Below are positions 26,531-33,905 of a stretch of DNA of 64,000 bases, piece by piece. Source of the stretch: Pseudomonas azotoformans. Its GTDB lineage: Bacteria > Pseudomonadota > Gammaproteobacteria > Pseudomonadales > Pseudomonadaceae. The position numbers and the translations under genes were made by a program. The number at the start of each line of letters is the position of its first letter. Position 1 is the stretch's first letter. Location of the stretch: contig NZ_LT629702.1 of assembly GCF_900103345.1 (NCBI RefSeq), positions 2,046,001 to 2,110,000 on the forward strand, read 5' to 3'. The notes beneath the pieces are model-generated. The model ran no database searches, was not told where the DNA came from, and saw only the letters and a list, made by a program, of their open reading frames with translations.

Positions 26531-28648
26531 TTAACGCCAACTCCACGACACGCCGGTATAGATGCCACGACCATCTGCGGGTGTAGAGCGAGCAACATCC
26601 AACCCCTTGTCGTCATAACCCGGCGTCACGGTATTGGCGTAACGACGATTGGTCAGGTTGCGCAGGTCAACCCAGGCTTGCCAGTCCTGATTCGGCGCGT
26701 CATAACCGAACGTGGCGCCGAGCAGGGTGTAGGACGCGGCATAGTAGGAATTGGCGTAGTCCACCGCCACCCGCGAGGAATACTCGGTGTTGAGGCTGGT
26801 ATAGAAACCCGTCGGATGGCTGTAGCGCACTTGCGCCTGGTAGTAGTGTTTGGGGATGCCGGGCAAGGTGTTGTCGCCGAAGCGGTCATCGTCACGGTAG
26901 TGGAAGTCGCTGAAGGTGTAGGCCTGGCGCAGGGCAAGCCGGCCGTTGCGGCCGCCGTCCCACAACGGGCTGAGCAGGCTCAGTTCAACGCCCTGGTGTA
27001 CGGTGGGGCTGGCGTTGGACTCGGCGACGATGGCATTGCTGGTAGAGGTTTGCGCCTGGGTTTCCACGGTGAGCAGTTCGTGGCGCACTTCGGAGCGGTA
27101 CAGGGCCAGGTCCCACTGGCCGAGCCAGGCCTCACCGCGCCCGCCGATCTCCAGGGTGGTGGCGGTCTGGTTTTTAAGGCTCACGCCTTCGCGCTGCAAG
27201 CCGGTGGCCGGGCCGCTGCCTGCGGGGAAATACTTGTTGGAACCCCAGATCATCGACCACGCATGCGGCGGCTCGACCGAACGGCTCAGGTTGCCGTACA
27301 CCTGCAACTGCGGAGTGAAGTCGTAGCGCAGGCCGACGCGTGGTGCGTAGTCCCAGTCGTGCTGGCTGAGCGGCGCCTGGCCTTCGGGGTAGGTGACCTG
27401 GGTTTCGCGACGGGTGTAGATCGCCGCCAGGCCGGTGGTCAGCCACAAGTCAGGCACCAGTTCCAGGTCGTTGCCGATATGCAGCACGGTGTCGGAACCC
27501 AGGTAGCTGTAGTCGCGAGTCTTGGTACCTGGGGTGTAGCCGGCGGTATTGCCGGCGGGTGTGCGCACGTATTCCGAAGCGCCATTGTTGGGCATCGCCT
27601 GGGTGGTACGCAGGCCGACGGTGGTTTTGCTGTCATGGCCGAAAAGCGTGTCCTGGCGGATGTAGTTGAGGGTGCTGCTGATATCGGTGTAGGCGACTTT
27701 CAGGCGGTTGGTGCCTTCGCGCAGGTCCATCGGGTAGTCGTGGTAGGCCAGCCCGACTTCGACCCGGGCGTTGTCGTCCAACTGCAGGGTGGTCTTGTTG
27801 GCGATCCAGGTGGAGCCCGGTTGCAGGCGCTTGGAATCGCGGGCGGCGTTGAGGCTGTTGGCCGCACGCGGGTCGTGGCTGATCTGGCTGCGCGTGAGCT
27901 TGCCTGGGGTGTCGTTGGTGGTTTCGCGGTAACGGAAGTAGAAGCGGGTCTCCAGGTCCGGGTTGAAGCGGTAGCCGAAGTTGACGGCCACGCCCTTGCC
28001 TGTGGCGGCGCTCTGGCGCTGGTAGCCGTCGGATTCGGAGTTCGTGAGGCTGATGTAGTAATCGGCATCCCCCAGTACCTGGCCCGAACTGATCTCGCGC
28101 TGGGCATAACCTTTACTGCCCGCTTCGTAACGCAGTTGCAGCTTGGGCGCGTCATAGCCCGTGCGGGTCACGTAGTTGACTGCGCCGCCCAAGGCCAGCG
28201 CACCCTGATCAAAACCGTTGGCGCCGCGCAGCACTTCGACCCGGCTTTGCCACAGCGGGTCTTTCAGCTCATAGGGCGTGCCGCCGGGGCCGGTGAGTGG
28301 CAGGCCATCGAACATTTCATACAAGCCGGAAGCATGGGAACCGGGACTACGGTTCAGGCCCGAGCCGCGAATCGAGAGTTTCACCCCTTCGTTGTTGGCC
28401 GCCTTGGCATACACCCCGGCCTGGTACTTGAACACGTCTTCGTTGGTGCTCACCCTTCCCTGCTGCACGCTGTTCATGTCGATATAGTTGGTGGCGCCGG
28501 GCACGCTCTTGAGCTGCGCCTGGGCCACTTCAGCGTCGCTGGCTTGGCTGCTGGTGACTTCGACCGGGGCCAATTGCAGGTCTTCGGCGTGCACCAGTGA
28601 GCTTAAGGTCAGGGCGGCAAACAGGAGCGGAGGTTGGCGCAGCAGCAT
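26531..28648 (-). CDS. TonB-dependent outer-membrane receptor (FecA-like, no signalling domain)
   Basis: This 705-residue protein has a signal peptide (LLFAALTLSSLVHAED). The plug domain follows (VFKYQAGVYAKAANNEGVKLSIRGSG, RVEVLRGANGFDQGALALGGAVNYVTRTGYDAPKL, split here), then a 22-strand barrel ending in GIYTGVSWSWR with the terminal aromatic residue. It imports a ferric chelate or another scarce ligand. The mature protein begins within about ten residues of the TonB-box-like LAPVEVTS, so the STN domain that normally talks to FecR is absent. No clear Fur box is seen upstream of 28648 or in the 75 bases before the sigma gene. Confidence 0.92.
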   Translation of the reverse strand: MLLRQPPLLFAALTLSSLVHAEDLQLAPVEVTSSQASDAEVAQAQLKSVPGATNYIDMNSVQQGRVSTNEDVFKYQAGVYAKAANNEGVKLSIRGSGLNRSPGSHASGLYEMFDGLPLTGPGGTPYELKDPLWQSRVEVLRGANGFDQGALALGGAVNYVTRTGYDAPKLQLRYEAGSKGYAQREISSGQVLGDADYYISLTNSESDGYQRQSAATGKGVAVNFGYRFNPDLETRFYFRYRETTNDTPGKLTRSQISHDPRAANSLNAARDSKRLQPGSTWIANKTTLQLDDNARVEVGLAYHDYPMDLREGTNRLKVAYTDISSTLNYIRQDTLFGHDSKTTVGLRTTQAMPNNGASEYVRTPAGNTAGYTPGTKTRDYSYLGSDTVLHIGNDLELVPDLWLTTGLAAIYTRRETQVTYPEGQAPLSQHDWDYAPRVGLRYDFTPQLQVYGNLSRSVEPPHAWSMIWGSNKYFPAGSGPATGLQREGVSLKNQTATTLEIGGRGEAWLGQWDLALYRSEVRHELLTVETQAQTSTSNAIVAESNASPTVHQGVELSLLSPLWDGGRNGRLALRQAYTFSDFHYRDDDRFGDNTLPGIPKHYYQAQVRYSHPTGFYTSLNTEYSSRVAVDYANSYYAASYTLLGATFGYDAPNQDWQAWVDLRNLTNRRYANTVTPGYDDKGLDVARSTPADGRGIYTGVSWSWR

Positions 28649-28792
28649 CGGGCAGGTCCTTGGAATTCGGGGGGCACGTGGTGGGAAGTCAGGGGCGCCC
28701 GCCAGGTCACTCCTTATTAACGGACCAGACCCTTCCTACACCAACGTCGGACCGAGACTATTCGCAGCAAGAGGGTGGCAGAGCAGCAGGAC

Positions 28793-28927
28793 TTGGCGAG
28801 CGGGCTTGCCCCGCGTTGAGCTGCGAAGCAGCCCCAAAACCAGCAGCCGAAGAGTACCTGACTCACCGAATTCGTCCTTCCAGGGTCGCTTCGCAACCCA
28901 ACGCGGGACAAGCCCGCTCGCCACAGT
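28793..28927. repeat. REPIN, GTGAGCGGGCTTGCCCCGCG class (diverged copy)
   Basis: GGCGAGCGGGCTTGCCCCGC with an inner GAGCTGCGAAGCAGCCCC arm faces AACGCGGGACAAGCCCGCTC about 75 bases later. It is the third and most diverged member of the class seen at 7026 and 16725. It occupies most of the 293-base gap between the receptor start and the gene at 28942; nothing else is apparent there. Confidence 0.8.
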
Positions 28928-28941
28928 TGCAGTGTTCGTCC

Positions 28942-29208
28942 TTAATGGGAGGGTAGCCAGGTTTGCATCAGTTCTTCTGCTTCTGATCCCGGAGCAAACC
29001 GGAATCCATACATGTCATCAGTACTGAGGATTTCACCCAGCGCTTCCAATAACTGTGCCTCGCTCGGCGATTCGCGCAACAGCTTGTGCGCCGGCAGTAA
29101 CAAGTCGGCAGAAACGCCTTGGACACTCGCCGCATCGATCACGGCGAAAAGGATAAAACGCAAACGTATTTCGCGATCAGTGGGCCAAACCGTTTTTTGC
29201 TTTCCCAT
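28942..29208 (-). CDS. Small hypothetical protein
   Basis: This 88-residue soluble protein (MGKQKTVWPTDREIRLRFIL... EELMQTWLPSH) has no signal or membrane segment and no family I recognise. I use the ATG at 29208 because the ribosome site GAGG ends eight bases before it. That site lies in the 3' arm of a perfect 12-base hairpin (29216-29243), so translation may be controlled by RNA structure. Its neighbour upstream is the lipoprotein gene at 29345. Confidence 0.72.
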   Translation of the reverse strand: MGKQKTVWPTDREIRLRFILFAVIDAASVQGVSADLLLPAHKLLRESPSEAQLLEALGEILSTDDMYGFRFAPGSEAEELMQTWLPSH

Positions 29209-29215
29209 GGTAGAG

Positions 29216-29243
29216 GCCTCGGATTTTCGGAAAAATCCGAGGC
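29216..29243 (-). promoter_or_regulatory. Hairpin burying the ribosome binding site of the 29208 gene
   Basis: GCCTCGGATTTT (29216-29227) is perfectly complementary to AAAATCCGAGGC (29232-29243), leaving a four-base loop. Read on the minus strand, the 3' arm contains CCGAGG, the only Shine-Dalgarno match, eight bases before the ATG at 29208. The folded mRNA would hide it. It could also act as a terminator or transcription roadblock, but the following bases are not a T run. Confidence 0.6.
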
Positions 29244-29344
29244 TATTGATGAGTACAGGGCGTTTCAACCATCGAGGGTCAAGATAGGGCGCTTCCTACA
29301 AGGGAAAACGAAACACCGTACCGATCATCAGAGGAAACCAAACC

Positions 29345-30094
29345 TTATTGCACCGGCAGAAAATTCATCAGCAACAAGCTCTGCGCATAATTGAGACCGA
29401 TGCGCCGGTAACGTTCGTCGAGCATCTGGGTCAGCAGGTCAAGGCGCGCAACGATCTTGCCGAACTCCACAGCAAAGCTGAGGTTGCTGCCCTCCTCCGA
29501 TATCTCGTTGGAGAACAAAAGCAGCACGCCATTGGCGTCCTGGCGCTGGCTCAGCAGCCAGGTGGCCTTCTCGATGTTGCGCGCGGCGTTGCTGACGAAC
29601 TGCGGGTTGATCGAATCGGTGATGTAGAACTCGGTGCGCCCCCCGTGGGCGGTGACGATCATGCTGCCGATGGCATAGATAAACGCGCCGACGCGGTCGC
29701 CTTTGAACTCAGGACTCAGGGAGTAACTCAGCGCCGCCAGGTCGCGGCGATCACCCAGGGCCGACAGCGATCGCCGCTGCTCGATGGCCTGGCGGATCTC
29801 GCGCGCAGCGGTGACCGCATCCGGATAGCCCGACTGACGCCATTGGCTGGGGTTGCGCAGGTAGAGCTTGCTCATCAGCAGATACAGGCTTTGCAGGTTG
29901 TCGCGCATGCCCAGCGTGGCCATGCGGTCGACACTGGTCTGGAAGAACTCATCGGGCTTGCCGTTGCTGAACTGCTTGGCGATATCCCGCCCCTGTTGCT
30001 GGCTGCAACCGCCAGCGCAAAGCATCAACACGGCGGCCAGCAGCAAGGGCTGGCAACAGCGTGGAAGGTTGAAACGAAGAAACGTGCGATCCAT
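29345..30094 (-). CDS. Putative lipoprotein of unknown function
   Basis: This 249-residue protein starts MDRTFLRFNLPRCC; a hydrophobic core LLLAAVLMLCAGGC ends in a lipobox-like cysteine. The mature part is helical and charged, with DEFFQTSVDRMATLGMRDNLQSL and AIEQRRSLSALGDRRDL. No catalytic motif is visible. It is conserved-looking and monocistronic. I use the ATG at 30094; an ATG 18 codons upstream would put extra residues before the signal sequence. Confidence 0.8.
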   Translation of the reverse strand: MDRTFLRFNLPRCCQPLLLAAVLMLCAGGCSQQQGRDIAKQFSNGKPDEFFQTSVDRMATLGMRDNLQSLYLLMSKLYLRNPSQWRQSGYPDAVTAAREIRQAIEQRRSLSALGDRRDLAALSYSLSPEFKGDRVGAFIYAIGSMIVTAHGGRTEFYITDSINPQFVSNAARNIEKATWLLSQRQDANGVLLLFSNEISEEGSNLSFAVEFGKIVARLDLLTQMLDERYRRIGLNYAQSLLLMNFLPVQ

Positions 30095-30330
30095 CGGCAC
30101 CCGATCTGATTCATCTGCCCACGCGGGAAATCGCCAGGGCTGGGACAAGGATAGAGCGGAGAAATCTAAAAAAGTGCAGTGGACCCGGGCAGATAGTTGT
30201 AAGCAGAGACCACCGGGCAGGTGAATCGGCGCAATCGTGAAGGATTCGTTTCAGGGCCTATACTCAGAGCAACAGCTGCGTGTGTTGTTGGCGCATTTGC
30301 TCATAAGCGGCTGTATAGGAGTTGACGGCA

Positions 30331-30405
30331 ATGAAACATCCAATTCGGGCGCAAATGGTTGTTCAGATGATTTGCCTGCTTTCGGTGGCTCAGCTTTTTT
30401 GCTGA
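30331..30405 (+). CDS. Possible small hydrophobic peptide or frameshifted secreted peptide
   Basis: A good ribosome site (AGGAG at 30317-30321) precedes an ATG at 30331 that opens 24 codons, MKHPIRAQMVVQMICLLSVA and then QLFC. The peptide looks like a signal sequence that stops just at its expected cleavage site. The stop follows a run of six T (30395-30400). Removing one T would read ...LLSVAQLFA-EKR and continue to a TAG at 30542-30544, giving a 70-residue exported protein. It may be a genuine small protein, a frameshifted gene or chance. The rest of the 30095-30514 gap shows no other gene. Confidence 0.35.
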   Translation: MKHPIRAQMVVQMICLLSVAQLFC

Positions 30406-30478
30406 AAAACGTGTCACTGGTTTTGAATTCAGCCGTGGCTGCGGCGCTGGAAGGTATTGCCTGCAACAACCTCATCAT

Positions 30479-30505
30479 CTGGCCCGACACAGGTGGCCGG
30501 GCCAG
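30479..30505 (-). terminator. Hairpin downstream of the SMR-like gene
   Basis: CTGGCCCG (30479-30486) and CGGGCCAG (30498-30505) form a perfect eight-base stem just beyond the stop of the SMR-like gene on the minus strand. There is no T run after it, so termination would be weak or Rho-assisted. Confidence 0.4.
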
Positions 30506-30514
30506 AACGTGCAA

Positions 30515-30871
30515 CTACAGCAAGACCGTGGCCAGCATGCCTAGAGCCCCCAGGCAAAACCCGATCAGGGCACCCCGCCCGGGTACTTCATGGAACAGCG
30601 CCCAGATCACCACAGGCTCCAGCAGCAATAACGAGGTGATGGATACGACTGTCACCACCCAGATATCACCGACCGCCCGATACCCCAGCCAGTAAGCCCC
30701 CAGCAGGCAAAGCCCGGCAAAACACATGACTACGACCGGCATGATGAACGCCTGCCATGAACCGTCGCCGGCCTGAGCCAATCTGGCGGTGATTACCTCG
30801 CTGTAGATTGCACAAAACTCACCAACGACCATCAATCCTAGAGCAGAAACTCCGAGTAATTCTTTGGACAT
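30515..30871 (-). CDS. Small four-helix membrane protein, SMR/DMT-like
   Basis: This 118-residue protein has four hydrophobic helices. A membrane-embedded glutamate sits in helix one (GLMVVGEFCAIYSEVI), and the last helix has GALIGFCLGALGMLAT, both reminiscent of small multidrug resistance transporters and related EamA half-proteins. The ribosome site AAGGAG lies eight bases before the ATG at 30871. It overlaps a possible upstream small frame (30838-30999). Function as an exporter is inferred from topology only. Confidence 0.75.
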   Translation of the reverse strand: MSKELLGVSALGLMVVGEFCAIYSEVITARLAQAGDGSWQAFIMPVVVMCFAGLCLLGAYWLGYRAVGDIWVVTVVSITSLLLLEPVVIWALFHEVPGRGALIGFCLGALGMLATVLL

Positions 30872-30999
30872 ATCAAAAACTCCTTCGTATTCAACGCACT
30901 GTTTTTCAGCTCCCAGCGGGCGATGCCGTTGCCGAGGGTTTTGTTGCAGCGATACGAAGCAGCCTTGAACAGGCCTGAATTACCGAAGTGCTTTTGCAT
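30838..30999 (-). CDS. Possible small ORF overlapping the SMR-like gene
   Basis: An AAGGA site seven bases before the ATG at 30999 opens 53 codons: MQKHFGNSGLFKAASYRCNK at the start and NYSEFLL at the end. It overlaps the first 34 bases of the SMR-like gene in another frame, an arrangement seen for leader peptides and coupled genes. The peptide is basic and not hydrophobic. I recognise no family. The gap between 30872 and 31180 holds nothing else I can support. Confidence 0.4.
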   Translation of the reverse strand: MQKHFGNSGLFKAASYRCNKTLGNGIARWELKNSALNTKEFLICPKNYSEFLL

Positions 31000-31180
31000 G
31001 CTCGTGTCCTTGAAAAGGGGGTGAATCCAAGCGACCGTAGAGGACGCCCGGCGTGATCATACGTTTGGTCAGGCGCTTTGAACAACCTGTGCAGGGCATC
31101 CAAAATTCATCAGAAGCCTAGCCGCCACTCGCCCTGTTCAGGCTATGATCGGCCCCTATGAACCGGAAGGCTGACTGCCC

Positions 31181-32044
31181 ATGCCCGTTGACCTGGAAGC
31201 CCTCTATCCCAAACTGATCCACCTGATGCTGGATACGGTCTTCGTCGTCGACAGTGACAATCAGATTGTCTTTGTGAGCGATGCTTGTGAGGCACTGCTC
31301 GGCTATAGTGCCGATGAATTGGTGGGCACCCTGATCACCCACTACATGCACCCGCAAGACCTGGCACGCACCCGTGCCTCCATTATCCGGGTCATGAACG
31401 GCCAACCCCATGTCGACTTCCGCAATCGTTATATCCGCAAGGATTGCAGCGTCGTGCACATCCTGTGGGCAGCGTTCTGGTCCGAAGAAGTCGGGGCGCG
31501 CATCGGTGTCGCACGGGACGTCACGGCGCTCACCCAGGCCGAGGAGGAACTGCGCTTTCTGGCCCACCATGATCCGCTGACCGCCCTCACCAACCGGTCG
31601 CTGTTCAATGCCCGGCTGGACGAGGCCCTGCACACCGCACAGCTTCACAACCGAACCCTGGCGTTGCTGTTCCTGGACCTCAATGACTTCAAGGGCATCA
31701 ACGACATACACGGCCATGCCATGGGCGACCGCCTGCTCTGCGTGATTGCACGCCGATTGGAGCGCTGCGTGCGCGAATGCGACCTGGTTGCACGTATGGG
31801 CGGAGATGAATTCACCGTATTGATGACCGATATCCCGTCACAGGATGCGGTTGCCGGCAAGGTCGCGCACCTACTCGCAGTGATGGCCGAGCCACTGGGG
31901 CCGGAGTTTGGTGGGGTTACAATGCCGTCCTGCAGCATCGGCGTGGCCTTTTTTCCGCAAGATGGGGCAGATGCCGATACGCTGCTGAGTCACGCGGATG
32001 GCGATATGTACCGCGTTAAAAGGCAACGGTATGCGACTGATTAA
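31181..32044 (+). CDS. PAS-GGDEF diguanylate cyclase
   Basis: This 287-residue soluble protein has an N-terminal PAS domain (about 10-118, VDSDNQIVFVSDACEALLGYS). A GGDEF domain follows, with intact catalytic motif GGDEF at 207-211. An RxxD product-inhibition site (RECD, 198-201) sits exactly five residues before it. It should make cyclic di-GMP in response to a signal sensed by PAS and be feedback-inhibited. There is no EAL domain or membrane anchor. It is a lone gene, convergent with the LysE gene. Confidence 0.93.
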   Translation: MPVDLEALYPKLIHLMLDTVFVVDSDNQIVFVSDACEALLGYSADELVGTLITHYMHPQDLARTRASIIRVMNGQPHVDFRNRYIRKDCSVVHILWAAFWSEEVGARIGVARDVTALTQAEEELRFLAHHDPLTALTNRSLFNARLDEALHTAQLHNRTLALLFLDLNDFKGINDIHGHAMGDRLLCVIARRLERCVRECDLVARMGGDEFTVLMTDIPSQDAVAGKVAHLLAVMAEPLGPEFGGVTMPSCSIGVAFFPQDGADADTLLSHADGDMYRVKRQRYATD

Positions 32045-32045
32045 C

Positions 32046-32663
32046 TCAGCCCGAACGCCGGGTGACCGCCAGCAATACACCAAAGCTCACTAGCAGGCCA
32101 CCAAACAGTCGGTCGATCCAATGCCGTGCAGCCATCAACTTCTGGCGCACACTGCCCGCAGAGAAACACAGCGCGACGAGGCTGAACCACACCACGTGCG
32201 CCCCCGCGATGAACACGCCATAGGCGATTTGCACGCTTAAGTGCGTGTCCGGCCTGACGACCCCCATGAACAGGCTGACAATGAAAATCGCCGTCTTGGG
32301 GTTCAACGCATTGGTCAGAAACCCCGTCCGCAAAGCCGCCAGATCGGACATGACGGGTGACGGCGCATCCAAAGGATCGATCGCAGGCCTGGCCCGCAGC
32401 ATGTTCACCCCCAGGTAGACAAGATACGCCGCCCCCGCCAGCTTCAACGCGCCGAACAACCAGAGCGTTTGCTGGAGCACCCAGCCTAATCCGAGCAGCG
32501 TATAGCTCACATGCACAAGCACACCCATGCCGATGCCCAGCGCAGTGAGGACACCCGCACGTCGAGACAGCAACAGCCCGTTGCGGGAAACCATGGCGAA
32601 ATCCGGCCCGGGACTGATGCATGCCAGCAGGGTAATGGTGATTACTGCTATCCATTCGTTCAT
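32046..32663 (-). CDS. LysE-family amino-acid exporter
   Basis: This 205-residue membrane protein with six segments has the LysE/RhtB start MNEWIAVITITLLACISPGPDFAMV and GFLTNALNPKTAIFIVSLF. Such proteins export amino acids or homoserine lactone-like compounds. It is divergent from a LysR regulator (66-base spacer), the usual ArgP/LysE arrangement. The ATG at 32663 gives the family N terminus; the frame is open twelve codons further. The substrate is unknown. Confidence 0.93.
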   Translation of the reverse strand: MNEWIAVITITLLACISPGPDFAMVSRNGLLLSRRAGVLTALGIGMGVLVHVSYTLLGLGWVLQQTLWLFGALKLAGAAYLVYLGVNMLRARPAIDPLDAPSPVMSDLAALRTGFLTNALNPKTAIFIVSLFMGVVRPDTHLSVQIAYGVFIAGAHVVWFSLVALCFSAGSVRQKLMAARHWIDRLFGGLLVSFGVLLAVTRRSG

Positions 32664-32729
32664 GGTGTACCTTGATAAATAGTGGTCGTAGGTCCCCATT
32701 TTTTCAAACTGTGCTGACTGGAACTAACG

Positions 32730-33650
32730 ATGATTTCTAAAGGGAAAGGTGATTTTGAATCGCCTGTTTCTGACAATCGTATGCCCTCTTTACTCGCGTT
32801 GCGTTGCTTCGAATCAGCCGGACGCTTTGAAAGCTTTGCCCGTGCTGCAGAGGAACTGCACCTGACACCCGGCGCCATCAGCCGCGCCGTGCGCTTGCTT
32901 GAAGAGGATCTGGGCGTTGACCTGTTCGACCGACGCAGCCGCAGGGTGTTTTTAACGAATACCGGAAGACGCCTTGCCAAAGCGGTCAACGAAGGGCTTG
33001 GCGTGATGAACCACGCCGTGCGTGAGATCCGTACCGAATCCCGCCGCGCCCGTCAGCTCGTCCTGTCCTGCGAACCCACCCTGCTGATGCGCTGGCTGAT
33101 CCCGCGCTGGAGCGAGTTCCAGGCACGCCACTGCGGGCTGGACATTCACTTGGTGGCGGGCGGTGGCCTGTTTTCATTCGACCAGGGCATCGACCTGGCT
33201 ATCCGGCGAGACGACTTCCCACGCCCTCCCGGCTATCACGCCGAAGCCTTATTCCCCGAGAAGGTCGGCCCTGTGTGCCGGCCAGATAAGGTGGATACGT
33301 GGTTCGGCCCAAACGGGCATTTCTTGCATTCAACCGCCCCGCTGCTTCACACAAAAAGCCGGCCTACAGCTTGGCAGGAATGGGCCGTGGCAAAACAACT
33401 GCCCACCCCCGTGACGGAGATGCAAGCATTTGAGCACTTTTACTTCAGCATTCAGGCAGCTGTTGCGGGCCTCGGAGTTGCCATGGGGCCGTGGCATCTC
33501 GTTCGCGACGATATCCTCAACGGTGTCTTGGCCGCTCCTTTAGGATTCGTTGAGGACGGTACAAGCTATTGCCTGCTGTCTTCGACTGCGCCCAAGGCAG
33601 GCGGTGTGGAAATGGAATTGCTTCAATGGTTGCGGGCGATGGGCCGATGA
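32730..33650 (+). CDS. LysR-family transcriptional regulator, GcvA-like
   Basis: The protein has 306 residues. The winged helix is LLALRCFESAGRFESFARAAEELHLTPGAISRAVRLLEEDLGVDLFDRRSR (shown in part: FARAAEELHLTPGAISRAVR), and an effector domain follows with IDLAIRRDDFP and AAVAGLGVAMGPW. It is divergent from the LysE-type exporter and most likely controls it. The start at 32730 (MISKGKGDFES) is the upstream choice; MPSLLALRCF at codon 18 is an alternative. Confidence 0.9.
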   Translation: MISKGKGDFESPVSDNRMPSLLALRCFESAGRFESFARAAEELHLTPGAISRAVRLLEEDLGVDLFDRRSRRVFLTNTGRRLAKAVNEGLGVMNHAVREIRTESRRARQLVLSCEPTLLMRWLIPRWSEFQARHCGLDIHLVAGGGLFSFDQGIDLAIRRDDFPRPPGYHAEALFPEKVGPVCRPDKVDTWFGPNGHFLHSTAPLLHTKSRPTAWQEWAVAKQLPTPVTEMQAFEHFYFSIQAAVAGLGVAMGPWHLVRDDILNGVLAAPLGFVEDGTSYCLLSSTAPKAGGVEMELLQWLRAMGR

Positions 33651-33905
33651 AGTCGCAGGCAAAGTAGCGGGTTGACTGCGACGACCTGATCGGAAAGCCC
33701 GCAACTGCCAATGGAACTCAAAGCACGGATGAGTGCCGGATCATCCCGGCGAGGTCCGCGCATTGCGCCTGGAACAGCCACCCGTCAATCTGTTAATGTT
33801 CCATCCTTTTGGGTGGGTTCATAGACCCCTGACACATACTGCATTGCAGCCTGCCCGGACATTCTCTCAACGCATTGTGTTGTGCATTAAAATAACGGGA
33901 TACTC

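Noticed and set aside
25928..28600. A very long plus-strand open frame (890 codons) opposite the TonB receptor and sigma factor
   Set aside because: It is the antisense shadow of high-G+C coding sequence; its product is low-complexity (V/G/A/H/Q rich) with no domains, while the minus strand encodes well-known proteins.
28649..28792. Fur box upstream of the TonB receptor
   Set aside because: I looked for GATAAT-like hexamer repeats here and in the spacer before the sigma factor gene and found none convincing.
30237..30695. 152-codon plus-strand frame across the SMR-like gene
   Set aside because: Most of it is antisense to the SMR-like gene, which has the better start, ribosome site and membrane pattern; its own product has no coherent features.
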